Made by a program: the position numbers and the translations under genes. The notes below the pieces were generated by a model, which saw nothing but the letters and a program-made list of their open reading frames with translations, was not told the DNA's origin and made no database searches. Positions 8,038 to 16,331 of a DNA stretch of 64,000 bases are shown here, piece after piece. The stretch is from assembly GCA_947502265.1 (NCBI GenBank), contig CANMZB010000002.1, forward strand, positions 186,001 through 250,000, given 5' to 3'. Position 1 is the stretch's first letter; the number at the start of each line of letters is the position of its first letter. The stretch comes from an uncultured Sulfitobacter sp. Its GTDB lineage: Bacteria > Pseudomonadota > Alphaproteobacteria > Rhodobacterales > Rhodobacteraceae.

Positions 8038-9425
8038 GGATCAAGCATGTCATCCAGCGCGGCGAACAGCGCGCGCGTGGCCTGCCCTGCGCCGCCCTTT
8101 GGCCGCGCGGGGGCCGCTGTGGGTTGCCAGCCGTAAATATCGAAATGCGCGTAAGGGCTGTTGGTCACAAACCGTCGCAGGAACAGGGCGGCGGTGATGC
8201 ATCCGGCAAAACCGCCCTTTGGCGCGTTATCCAGATCGGCAATGCCCGGTTCGATCATCGGCTCGTAGGGGATGTGGAACGGCATCCGCCAAACCGGATC
8301 CGCCACCGCCGCAGCGGCGGTCTCAAGGGCGGTAACAAAACCGGCATCATCACTGAAGTACGGAGCCAGATCGGGGCCGACAGCGACACGGGCGGCACCT
8401 GTCAGTGTTGCCATCGAGATGATCTGATCCGGTTTCTCCTCATCGGCGAGGGCCAGCGCGTCTGCCAGCACCAGACGTCCTTCGGCATCGGTATTGTTGA
8501 TCTCGACAGTGAGCCCCTTGCGCGAGGTCAGAATATCCTGAGGGCGCAAAGCGTTTGCGGAAACGGAATTTTCCACGGCAGGGATCAACACGCGCAGGCG
8601 GATGTTGGTGCCGGTTGCCATGATCATATGCGCCAGACCCAATACTGCCGCCGCTCCGCCCATATCCTTTTTCATCAGGCCCATTGACGCGCCGGGCTTG
8701 AGATTCAGGCCGCCGGTGTCGAAACACACGCCTTTACCCACCAGCGTGAGCGCCGGTCCTGTATCGCCCCAACGCATGTCGATCAGGCGCGGTGCGCGGT
8801 CGGCGGCGCGGCCAACCGCGTGGATCATCGGCAGGTTGGCCCCAATCAGCGCATCGCCGGTTGTGACCTCGATGCGCGCCCCGTGTTCGTCGGCCAGCGC
8901 GCGTGCAGCGGCCTCCAGATCTGGCGGCCCCATATCGGAGGCGGGTGTATTGATGAGCGTGCGTGTCAGCATTTCACCGGCGGCGATCACTTCGATACGC
9001 GCTGCATCGACACCGTCCGGCGCAACCAGTGCCGCCGCCATCGGAGTGGCGCTTTTGTAACGGTCAAAGCGGTAGCTGGCGAGCAACCAGCCCAAAGCTT
9101 CTGTTGCGGCGGCATCGGATGGCAGGCCGCTGGCGATGCGGTAGTTGCCTTGTGGCAGCTTCACTGCCGATGCCGCCAGCGCAAAGCGGCCGCGCGCGCG
9201 CTGCGTGGCTGTGCCGTAGCCCGCCAGCGCCATTGCCATACTGTTGGTTTCGCCCGGCACGATCAGGGATTGCCCGATGGCACCGGTGAAACCATTGGCG
9301 GCTATCCAGTTCCGCGTTGCGTCTGTCTGATCTTCCAGCCACGCATTCAGCGTGTCTTCGGACAGAACATGCAAGGGAACGGCGTCGGAAGACGGTGCGG
9401 CAAATTGCGTGGACATGGGGCGCAA
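8034..9425 (-). CDS. Leucyl aminopeptidase family protein (peptidase M17)
   Basis: A 463-residue cytosolic metallo-aminopeptidase of family M17. The two-metal site is visible in VGKGVCFDTGG (Lys231, Asp236), KKDMGG (Asp254) and the signature NTDAEGR at 311-317. The N-terminal domain is shorter and divergent compared with PepA, closer to the PepB-like branch. The start may be ATG 9425 or the second ATG at 9416. The 3' end overlaps the NlpC/P60 gene by 4 bases, so both are made from one message. Expected to release N-terminal residues from peptides in protein or muropeptide turnover. Confidence 0.92.
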   Translation of the reverse strand: MRPMSTQFAAPSSDAVPLHVLSEDTLNAWLEDQTDATRNWIAANGFTGAIGQSLIVPGETNSMAMALAGYGTATQRARGRFALAASAVKLPQGNYRIASGLPSDAAATEALGWLLASYRFDRYKSATPMAAALVAPDGVDAARIEVIAAGEMLTRTLINTPASDMGPPDLEAAARALADEHGARIEVTTGDALIGANLPMIHAVGRAADRAPRLIDMRWGDTGPALTLVGKGVCFDTGGLNLKPGASMGLMKKDMGGAAAVLGLAHMIMATGTNIRLRVLIPAVENSVSANALRPQDILTSRKGLTVEINNTDAEGRLVLADALALADEEKPDQIISMATLTGAARVAVGPDLAPYFSDDAGFVTALETAAAAVADPVWRMPFHIPYEPMIEPGIADLDNAPKGGFAGCITAALFLRRFVTNSPYAHFDIYGWQPTAAPARPKGGAGQATRALFAALDDMLDP

Positions 9426-9492
9426 ATCCTTTCATCAGAAACGCGGATGCCCGCAATCTATCCCATCGTGCTGTGGCCGCAAGCGCCCCGTT

Positions 9493-9873
9493 TCAGGGGC
9501 TGATGTCCTGGGTCGCCCAGATGGCGGTGAGAGACCGCTCGCCTATGCGCATCATGCGGGACAGGGTCGCGGCCAAAGCGGTGTCGTCGCCGTTGTCGAT
9601 GCAAAAGGTCACATCCCGCGCCACATGCGCCAGACGGTGCATTCCGATCTGATCCGCAATTGCGATGAGCGAGCGGGCGTTCTTGCGCAAATGCTCCATA
9701 TGGCTGCGCTGCCACAACATATTGCAGTGAGCCAGACGTACAGCCAGTTCTTCCATTGCACGGCAAACGACGCTATCCGCGCCCGCTTCGCCAAGCTGAT
9801 CGTATAATGTGCCCAGACGATCCTGATCCAGAACGATTTTTTCGGACGGACGGATTTGTACCACGACGTTCAT
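9493..9873 (-). CDS. Conserved-looking hypothetical protein
   Basis: A 126-residue protein I do not recognise. It looks soluble and mainly helical, with HMEHLRKNARSLIAIADQIG in the middle and three or four scattered cysteines, and no signal peptide. The helical pattern with a conserved-looking histidine is loosely reminiscent of a histidine phosphotransfer domain, but the histidine context is not a convincing HPt motif. It sits alone on the minus strand between the M17 peptidase and the divergent carbonic anhydrase. Normal codon use supports it as a real gene. Confidence 0.6.
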   Translation of the reverse strand: MNVVVQIRPSEKIVLDQDRLGTLYDQLGEAGADSVVCRAMEELAVRLAHCNMLWQRSHMEHLRKNARSLIAIADQIGMHRLAHVARDVTFCIDNGDDTALAATLSRMMRIGERSLTAIWATQDISP

Positions 9874-10023
9874 TGCTCACCCCATTTTATGTGCCCCCAC
9901 GGCACGGGTTGTTATGAGGCGGGTTAGTTGTGAAATGGTTGCGCGTCAAAAACGTTTTCTCTCGAATTCGCCTTGAATCCGATATATTGCACGCGAAGCG
10001 TCAATGCAGGAGAGCAGCCCACC

Positions 10024-10674
10024 ATGGATCAGGTCAAACCCCTTCCGAGTTATCTTGTCCAGCGTTATCACGGCTGGAAGGCGACCAGCTTTGTGGAGAA
10101 CAGAGCGTGGTATCGCAAGCTGGCGACAGGCGGGCAACATCCGCGTGCCATGGTTATTTCATGCTGTGACAGCCGTGTGCATGTGACGTCGATTTTTGGC
10201 GCGGATCAGGGCGAATTTTTCATTCACCGCAATATTGCCAATCTGGTGCCTGCCTTTACACCGGATGGTGCCCATCACGGCACCTCGGCGGCGGTGGAAT
10301 ATGCGGTTCAGGTGCTTGAAGTCGCACATCTGATCGTGCTGGGGCATTCGGGGTGCGGTGGCGTTCAGGGCTGTCTGAGCATGTGCCGCGGCGATGCGCC
10401 CGAGCTTGAGGCCAAGGACAGCTTTGTGGGGCGCTGGATGGATATCCTGCGGCCGAAGTACGAGCTGGTCAAGGATCTGGACGATGAAGCAGAGCAGGTG
10501 CGCCAGCTTGAAAAACATGCGGTCATGATGTCTCTTGAAAACCTGATGACCTTCCCGTGGCTTGCCGAAAAGGTGAATTCGGGAGAGTTGACGCTGCATG
10601 GCATGTGGAATGATATCGGCGAAGGCGGGTTGGAATATTACAGTCCTGTCGAGGATAAATTCAAACAAGTATAG
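10024..10674 (+). CDS. Beta-class carbonic anhydrase
   Basis: A 216-residue zinc enzyme interconverting CO2 and bicarbonate. The zinc ligands are Cys47 in SCCDSRV, His108 and Cys111 in GHSGCGG, with the Asp49/Arg51 dyad that gates the site, so it is a canonical beta enzyme. I chose ATG 10024 because AGGAGAG at 10008-10014 lies 9 bases upstream; the frame continues to 9973 without a ribosome site. No signal peptide, so cytoplasmic. It is monocistronic as far as can be seen and followed by a region containing a CtrA-type box. Confidence 0.93.
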   Translation: MDQVKPLPSYLVQRYHGWKATSFVENRAWYRKLATGGQHPRAMVISCCDSRVHVTSIFGADQGEFFIHRNIANLVPAFTPDGAHHGTSAAVEYAVQVLEVAHLIVLGHSGCGGVQGCLSMCRGDAPELEAKDSFVGRWMDILRPKYELVKDLDDEAEQVRQLEKHAVMMSLENLMTFPWLAEKVNSGELTLHGMWNDIGEGGLEYYSPVEDKFKQV

Positions 10675-10712
10675 CGATTGGCCTATGGTTTCAGGTTGCG
10701 TGGTGAGCGATC

Positions 10713-10727
10713 TTAACGCTGTGTTAA
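10713..10727. promoter_or_regulatory. CtrA-type box TTAA-N7-TTAA
   Basis: TTAA at 10713-10716 and TTAA at 10724-10727 are separated by exactly 7 bases, matching the alphaproteobacterial CtrA consensus. It lies 24 bases upstream of the start of the duplicated-domain gene at 10752. Binding by CtrA is inferred from the match. Confidence 0.6.
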
Positions 10728-10751
10728 TGATCTGGGGCACAGTCTGAACGC

Positions 10752-11477
10752 ATGGATATGGAATCGGTCACCCTCAAACTCCCGCGGGAGCTTTTGTCCG
10801 GCGCACAGCGCGTCGCGACGGCTCGTGATGTCACCATCGGGCATTTGGTGCGCCAGCTTCTCAAGCGGGAAGTGGAGCGTCAGATGCAGGCAGGCGCAAA
10901 GATGCGCGTGGATGCGCGGCTCCTCGCTGCCTTGCAGGCGCTCCTTGCCCGCGACATCGCACAGGCCGCGAATTGGGCCGATCTGGCCGAGCGTTTGCGC
11001 ATGCACGGCTATGAGCTTCGCGCCGCTGATGGCGCTTTGGTGCTGTTCAAAAGCAGTTGCAACACGCGGGTGTGCAAGGCGTCCGAGATCGGCTTTGCCT
11101 ATGACACGCTTGTGACGCGTTTCGGAGGCCCGATGCCGGGACATTCCCACGGTAAATGTCATACGGGTATGATGCCTGCGGGCCGCCTTGATCCGACAAG
11201 GATGGGGTGGTTGTCGTCGCATATCGCGCAAGCGCAAAGCTGGGTTGATCTGACGGAGCGGTTGGCGGCAGAAGGATTTGAGCTGCGTGCGATGGGCGCG
11301 GGGCTAGGTGTTTATAACAGTGCGACAGGGCGGCATTTGTGTAACACGGCGACGGTCGGTGCGCGCTATAAGGCTTTGGTCAAACGCTTTGGTGAGGCGA
11401 TGCCGGAGCACCCGCACGACATGTCTCGCCATCTGCCGAGGGCGGCAGCAGCGAGACGGACGACGAGGGCGAGGTGA
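10752..11477 (+). CDS. Hypothetical protein: RHH-like N-terminus plus duplicated domain
   Basis: A 241-residue protein of unknown function. Residues 1-45 (VTLKLPRELLSGAQRVATAR...) resemble a ribbon-helix-helix DNA-binding or dimerisation unit. Residues about 68-131 and 157-221 are two copies of one domain: each has IAQA.(N/S)W.DL.ERL...G(Y/F)ELRA, a short beta-rich middle, then a (K/N)(A/T).(E/V)G..Y..LV.RFG..MP.H ending. The repeat recalls small modules attached to mobilisation and relaxase proteins, but this is only an impression. ATG 10752 or the in-frame ATG at 10758 could be the start. A perfect CtrA-type box precedes it. The very basic tail runs up to the convergent MuiA gene. Confidence 0.7.
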   Translation: MDMESVTLKLPRELLSGAQRVATARDVTIGHLVRQLLKREVERQMQAGAKMRVDARLLAALQALLARDIAQAANWADLAERLRMHGYELRAADGALVLFKSSCNTRVCKASEIGFAYDTLVTRFGGPMPGHSHGKCHTGMMPAGRLDPTRMGWLSSHIAQAQSWVDLTERLAAEGFELRAMGAGLGVYNSATGRHLCNTATVGARYKALVKRFGEAMPEHPHDMSRHLPRAAAARRTTRAR

Positions 11478-11505
11478 TCGAGCGGGCGCGTGGTGCGGCG
11501 AGAGC

Positions 11506-13110
11506 CTAGCGCAGAACTTTCCCCTCGGGCCAGCGGATGTCCTGCTCGATCAGGATTTGCTGCGACGCCTGCGGGTCCAGATCAAAGTTCCACTGAACCA
11601 GCCCGCGCCGGTCGTCGACGTTGATCTCGTCCGGCTTCGGCTGCGCGTTCCATTGAATCGTGAGATCATCCTGCTCGGTGTAGGGCGCCGCCTCCAAAAG
11701 CTCTACCGGCCAGATTTTCTGTCCCAGATTTTCGATGTCCAGACGAATTTCCTGTGTTTGCGCGCTGCTGCGGCTTATGATTCCGCGTCCCCCTTCGCTG
11801 CGGTCCAGCACGGTACGGGTAAGCCGCAAGTCTTCTATCGAGCCAAAGGCCTGAACGATATCATCGCCTGCGGGAACTTCGGCGAAACTACTGCGCCCGA
11901 CAAGCGCTCCATCGACATAAATTTGCGCGACATCGGCGGGGAGCAGCGGCTCTTGGGTGGTATTGGTTGCTTGCGCCATCAGAAATGCAGTGCTGTCGTT
12001 CGCGGGAATGGCGCGGGCAAAGACGCGCGCGTCGAAGGTCAAAGCATCAAGCGCGACATGCGCCCCTTCGGCACCCGCCGCAATACTGATCGGCGCGCTG
12101 ACGGCATAGCTCACGCCGGGGCCATCAAAGCGCGGACGCGCGATTCCTGCATCGCCCATAACCGGTTCCGATGATTGTAACATTTCGGCAGCGGGCGCGC
12201 TGCGGGCCTTGAGCTGGACAGGGTCCGTGTACCAAAGGAGCGGCGGATCAAGCTCGGATGGAGCGATCTGGCCAAGGGGCTGCAAGGTCGAGAGGGTCAT
12301 GCTGACATCTTCCCACGCTTCGCCAGAGGACTGGCTGACCACCGCCGCGCGCCGGATATCAACACGCGGCGCGCCTCCTTGTGTCAAAAGCACATCATAG
12401 GTTGGTTGCCAACTGGCATTGACCGGATAGCTGATCCGCGCATTAAGTGTACCCGGATTGGCGGCTGTAACGGTGAGCGCCAGAAGCGATCGGGTGTCGA
12501 CGGGGGGCATCAGGGCGGCGAGGGCCGCTTTGGCATCCGCCAGCGCCTTCTCCAGATCAGGGCGGCTTTCCGCGATCTCGCGCGCATCGCGTTTGGCGGA
12601 AACCTGTGCTTTCTTGGCAGAAAGCGTCTGCGCCTCGATCATTTCGGCCACGCTGGCCAATGCCTGCGGTTCGGACGGCAGTGTCTCGCTTGACCAGACA
12701 CCGGACAGGAAAACCGCCCGCGCATCGGCAGCATCCGCGGCAAGCTGTGCATCCTCGATCCGGTCATCCAGATCGCGCAAGTTCCGCTCGGCGTCGTCAA
12801 TGCGCGCTTTGGCGGCGGTCACGGGGGCGCTGTCGCGGTCAGGCTGTGGTGGTAGCGCGTCGGTGCGCAGCCGTGTGGCACCCAAAAGCGCGCCGTCAAC
12901 CTGAACGCGCAAACTGTTCGCGTCCAGCCATCGTGGCAGATCGGGCAAGATCACCTCGTGCGTACCGGCAGGTACATCGAGGCTGATATCACGCGTTACC
13001 ATGGCAAGGCCGGTATAAACCGTCACCGCAGTTGGGGCGGAGGAAACGGTAAAGCTGTCTGCGAAGGCGGGCAGGGGGAGGGCGAAAAGAACGATTGGCA
13101 AAAGGCGCAT
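11506..13110 (-). CDS. Mucoidy inhibitor MuiA family protein (DUF4139)
   Basis: A 534-residue exported protein of the MuiA/DUF4139 family. The signal peptide is MRLLPIVLFALPLPAFA, followed by the N-terminal DUF4140-like domain (VTVYTGLAMVTRDISLDVPA) and a coiled coil over residues about 100-190 (RIDDAERNLRDLDDRIEDAQ). The C-terminal DUF4139 domain is recognised by SYPVNASWQPTYDVLL and the closing WNFDLDPQ segment. I chose ATG 13110, where the signal peptide begins, rather than the ATG 12 codons earlier. The role is not established; family members are periplasmic or surface proteins. The gene lies behind the asd terminator and converges on the duplicated-domain gene. Confidence 0.85.
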   Translation of the reverse strand: MRLLPIVLFALPLPAFADSFTVSSAPTAVTVYTGLAMVTRDISLDVPAGTHEVILPDLPRWLDANSLRVQVDGALLGATRLRTDALPPQPDRDSAPVTAAKARIDDAERNLRDLDDRIEDAQLAADAADARAVFLSGVWSSETLPSEPQALASVAEMIEAQTLSAKKAQVSAKRDAREIAESRPDLEKALADAKAALAALMPPVDTRSLLALTVTAANPGTLNARISYPVNASWQPTYDVLLTQGGAPRVDIRRAAVVSQSSGEAWEDVSMTLSTLQPLGQIAPSELDPPLLWYTDPVQLKARSAPAAEMLQSSEPVMGDAGIARPRFDGPGVSYAVSAPISIAAGAEGAHVALDALTFDARVFARAIPANDSTAFLMAQATNTTQEPLLPADVAQIYVDGALVGRSSFAEVPAGDDIVQAFGSIEDLRLTRTVLDRSEGGRGIISRSSAQTQEIRLDIENLGQKIWPVELLEAAPYTEQDDLTIQWNAQPKPDEINVDDRRGLVQWNFDLDPQASQQILIEQDIRWPEGKVLR

Positions 13111-13158
13111 GGGGTATTGATCCTTGTTTCGGAGGCCAGCATGCAACGGGTGCGGCCA

Positions 13159-13190
13159 AAGAAAAAGGGGTGCCGCGCGGGCACCCCTTC
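13159..13190 (-). terminator. Rho-independent terminator of asd
   Basis: A perfect 10-bp stem pairs 13165-13174 with 13180-13189 around a 5-base loop. On the minus strand it is followed by a T-rich tail (complement of GAAAAA). It lies about 25 bases past the asd stop codon. Confidence 0.85.
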
Positions 13191-13213
13191 GAGCCTTCCG
13201 TCTTGCGCGGAAA

Positions 13214-14236
13214 TCAGCCTTTTTTCAGAACTTCGCGACCCAGAAGCTCGGCAATCTGCACGGCGTTAAGGGCTGCACCCTTGCGCAGGTTGTCCGAGAC
13301 GCACCACAGGTTGATCCCGTTGTCGATGGTGCTGTCTTGCCGGATGCGGCTGATGAACGTGGCAAAATCGCCGACACATTCGATTGGCGTGACGTAGCCA
13401 CCGGCCTCGCGCTTGTCGATTACCATGATGCCGGGTGCCTCGCGCAGGATGTCGCGGGCCTCGTTCTCGTCCAGATGGTCTTCGAATTCGATGTTGATCG
13501 ATTCGGCATGACCGACGAATACCGGAACGCGCACGCAGGTCGCTGTGACCTTGATTTTGGGGTCGATGATTTTCTTCGTCTCCACCATCATCTTCCACTC
13601 TTCCTTGGTATCACCGGAATCCATGAACACGTCGATCTGCGGGATCACGTTAAACGCAATCTGCTTCTGGAACTTGTTTGGTGGCACATCGGTGACAGGA
13701 TTGTAGATGGATTTGGTCTGATCCCAAAGCTCGTCTGCGCCTTCCTTGCCTGCGCCGGACACGGATTGATAGGTGCTGACGACAACGCGTTTGACCGTCG
13801 CGCGGTCGTGCAACGGCTTTAGCGCCACAACCATCTGCGCGGTCGAGCAGTTGGGGTTGGCGATGATGTTGCGCTTGGCATAGCCGTGGATCGCTTCGGG
13901 GTTCACTTCGGGCACGATCAGCGGCACGTCCGAGTCGTAGCGGTACAGCGACGAGTTATCGATCACCACGCAGCCCGCTTTGGCAGCTTTGGGCGCGTAT
14001 TTATGGGTCGCTTCGGAGCCGATGGCGAAAAGCGCCATGTCCCAGCCCGTGAAATCGAACGTATCAAGATCCTTCGTCTTGAGCGTCTTGTCGCCAAAGC
14101 TGACTTCCGTACCGAGCGACTTGCGCGAAGCAAGAGCCACGATCTCATCCACGGGGAACTGGCGCTCGGCCAGAATGCTCAGCATTTCGCGGCCCACATT
14201 GCCTGTGGCACCCGCGATCACGACGCGATAACCCAT
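13214..14236 (-). CDS. asd: Aspartate-semialdehyde dehydrogenase
   Basis: A 340-residue cytoplasmic NADPH-dependent enzyme that reduces aspartyl-4-phosphate to aspartate semialdehyde, the branch point to lysine, diaminopimelate, threonine and methionine. The nucleotide loop is GATGNVGREM at 9-18, the catalytic cysteine is Cys130 in IANPNCSTAQM, and substrate residues lie in STYQSVSGAGKEG. Length is normal for the family. It has its own strong terminator, and the MFS gene upstream on the same strand ends 69 bases before its start. The diaminopimelate product also feeds the murein genes found elsewhere in the window. Confidence 0.96.
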   Translation of the reverse strand: MGYRVVIAGATGNVGREMLSILAERQFPVDEIVALASRKSLGTEVSFGDKTLKTKDLDTFDFTGWDMALFAIGSEATHKYAPKAAKAGCVVIDNSSLYRYDSDVPLIVPEVNPEAIHGYAKRNIIANPNCSTAQMVVALKPLHDRATVKRVVVSTYQSVSGAGKEGADELWDQTKSIYNPVTDVPPNKFQKQIAFNVIPQIDVFMDSGDTKEEWKMMVETKKIIDPKIKVTATCVRVPVFVGHAESINIEFEDHLDENEARDILREAPGIMVIDKREAGGYVTPIECVGDFATFISRIRQDSTIDNGINLWCVSDNLRKGAALNAVQIAELLGREVLKKG

Positions 14237-14305
14237 CTGAATTCTCCAATATATGCGTTTGATGGTGCGCGGGTCTTATACGTCCCGGCCGGACAAGGGA
14301 AGAGC

Positions 14306-15490
14306 TTACGATTTCTCGGGCTTCGTATCGGGTGCGAACAGATAGATCACAAGGCCAACGGTCAGAAGAACGGCGAAGAACAACAGGATCATGGTGTAGG
14401 GGGCCGATTCTACCTTTGCGGGGGTCATCTCGGCATGGATGCGTCCGGTGGCAAACTGCGCGATGCCGACGCCGCCGATGCTGCACAGGTTGAGAATGGT
14501 AACCCCCCGCCCTACCAGATGCGGCGGCAAAAAGCTGCGTCCGTGGGACATGACCGCCGGATAGGTCGATCCGAAAAAGCCGATGGCGCACATCAGGATA
14601 ACAACCTGCAAGACAGTGCTTTCTACCAAGGCGATCAACGCGACAGTAGACAGCAGCAACAGGGCGCTGCCGATGAAGATGATCCATTTGCGCGTGCCAA
14701 AGACACGGTCCAGCGGGCCATAGGCCAACGGGCCGATGACCATCGCGATGCCCATTGCCAGTGTCGCCTGCCCGATCACTCTTGGATCGGCGTGGAATAC
14801 TTCGGTCAGATAGGGGCCGATCCACAGGCCGCGCAACGCGCCCACTTGCGCGTAGCTGACCAGCATCAGCGGAAAGATGAACCAGAGCGCGCGGATGCCC
14901 AACACCTCGCGAAAGCTGCCTTTTTGTTCGCTGGCTTCCTTGATCGGGTCTTGCACGAAAATCCAGATGCCTATTGCGGTTAATGTAGACATGGCACCAA
15001 GAAGACCGAGAGAGGCGCGCCAGCCGATTGTTTCGGCCGCCAGGGTGGTCGGGTAGGAGGCGACAAGATTGCCCATCGTCCCCACGACAACCATCAGCGC
15101 CGCCAAGGACGCAAAGCGCGCAGGCGCATACTCCAATGCGAAGATATAGTAAGACGCCATCAACACCGGTGCACACCCCACGCCGATCAGCGCCATCGCG
15201 ATGCTGACATGTACAGGCGTTGTCGCCAGCGCAAACAGCGCAGCCCCCCCGCCACCGCCCAACAGCAACAGAACAGCGGCCGTGCGGCGCGGCCCGTGCG
15301 TGTCCAGCGCCCAGCCGATTGCGGGCTGAATTGCGGCAAAAGTGATGAACCACAGTCCGGAGGCAAAAGCGAGCTCTTCGGGGCCGGCACCGATATCCGT
15401 TTGTAAAAAGGGGCTGAGAACAGCAAGGAAGGCGCGAAAAAACTGGCTGAGTACATAGGCAAAAGCCAGCAGAACAATGCCGGTATTCAT
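14306..15490 (-). CDS. MFS transporter
   Basis: A 394-residue permease with about twelve hydrophobic segments and the half-way motif ALDTHGPRRTA in loop 2-3, typical of the major facilitator superfamily. I favour ATG 15490, whose bases overlap the TGA of the aldolase gene as ATGA; an alternative ATG lies 18 bases earlier. The overlap means it is translated with the HpcH/HpaI-type aldolase, suggesting uptake of a substrate that ends in a 2-keto acid, but the compound is unknown. The C-terminus is in the cytoplasm (FAPDTKPEKS). Confidence 0.88.
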   Translation of the reverse strand: MNTGIVLLAFAYVLSQFFRAFLAVLSPFLQTDIGAGPEELAFASGLWFITFAAIQPAIGWALDTHGPRRTAAVLLLLGGGGGAALFALATTPVHVSIAMALIGVGCAPVLMASYYIFALEYAPARFASLAALMVVVGTMGNLVASYPTTLAAETIGWRASLGLLGAMSTLTAIGIWIFVQDPIKEASEQKGSFREVLGIRALWFIFPLMLVSYAQVGALRGLWIGPYLTEVFHADPRVIGQATLAMGIAMVIGPLAYGPLDRVFGTRKWIIFIGSALLLLSTVALIALVESTVLQVVILMCAIGFFGSTYPAVMSHGRSFLPPHLVGRGVTILNLCSIGGVGIAQFATGRIHAEMTPAKVESAPYTMILLFFAVLLTVGLVIYLFAPDTKPEKS

Positions 15491-16263
15491 GCTTTTGTGG
15501 CTTGCCATTTGGCGGCAAGCGCGCGCGCCCCCTGACCAAGCAACAGCACATCAGCACCCACAGCGACGAAAAGCGCGCCCGCGTCGATGGCATCATTTGT
15601 CATCCCGTCACGGGTCGACAGGATGCCGGGCGCTTTGCCTGCGGCCTTGATGCGGGCAAGCGCATCCATGATCGCCGTATGAACATCCGGATGCTCCGCA
15701 TTGCCCATGTGGCCCATGTCGGCGGCCAGATCGGCAGGGCCGATGAACACACCGTCAATCCCGTCGAGGGCGAGGATATCGTCAAGCGCGGCAAGCCCCT
15801 TGCGGTTCTCCACTTGAACCAACAGACAGATCTGCGCGTCCGCCGTTGTGCCATAATCGGCAATGGTGGCAAAGCGTGACGCACGCGTCAGCGCATAGCC
15901 TACGCCACGGTCACCATGCGGCGGAAAGGTCACATCGCGTACCAGTTGGCGCGCCTGATCCGCGCTTTCGACCATCGGCACCAGCACCGTTTGCGCACCT
16001 ACATCCAGCACCTGTTTGAGCATATACGTCTCGCCCACCGGCAGGCGTACCACCGGATGCGCGTCCGTTGCCGCAAGTACCTGTAATTGCGCGAGGATCG
16101 AGCGCAGATCGTTTGGCCCGTGTTCGCCGTCCACCACCAGCCAGTCAAAACCGGCCTGCCCCATCATCTCGGCCGAGAACGGGTCGGCAAGACCGAGCCA
16201 GCAACCAAATTGGATGTTCCCGGCGGCAAGCGCCTTTTTAAAGGGGTTTTGCGGTACGGGCAT
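15487..16263 (-). CDS. HpcH/HpaI family aldolase
   Basis: A 258-residue class II pyruvate aldolase of the HpcH/HpaI family, which splits 4-hydroxy-2-oxo acids to pyruvate plus an aldehyde, in the breakdown of aromatic acids or sugars. Family blocks seen are FDWLVVDGEHGPND, the arginine in VVRLP, GAQTVLVPMVES and the metal-binding region LLVQVENRKGL with GIDGVFIGPADLA. I chose ATG 16263 because GAGGAG lies just upstream; the longer frame to 16284 has none. It overlaps the MFS gene by 4 bases. No other pathway genes lie nearby, so the substrate is unclear (4-hydroxy-2-oxoheptanedioate or 2-keto-3-deoxy sugar acids are both possible). Confidence 0.88.
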   Translation of the reverse strand: MPVPQNPFKKALAAGNIQFGCWLGLADPFSAEMMGQAGFDWLVVDGEHGPNDLRSILAQLQVLAATDAHPVVRLPVGETYMLKQVLDVGAQTVLVPMVESADQARQLVRDVTFPPHGDRGVGYALTRASRFATIADYGTTADAQICLLVQVENRKGLAALDDILALDGIDGVFIGPADLAADMGHMGNAEHPDVHTAIMDALARIKAAGKAPGILSTRDGMTNDAIDAGALFVAVGADVLLLGQGARALAAKWQATKA

Positions 16264-16331
16264 GAGCGTTCTCCTCGGTGTCATGTTCGCCGTACCCTAG
16301 CGCCGGATCGCAGGCATTGACCAGAGGATGC

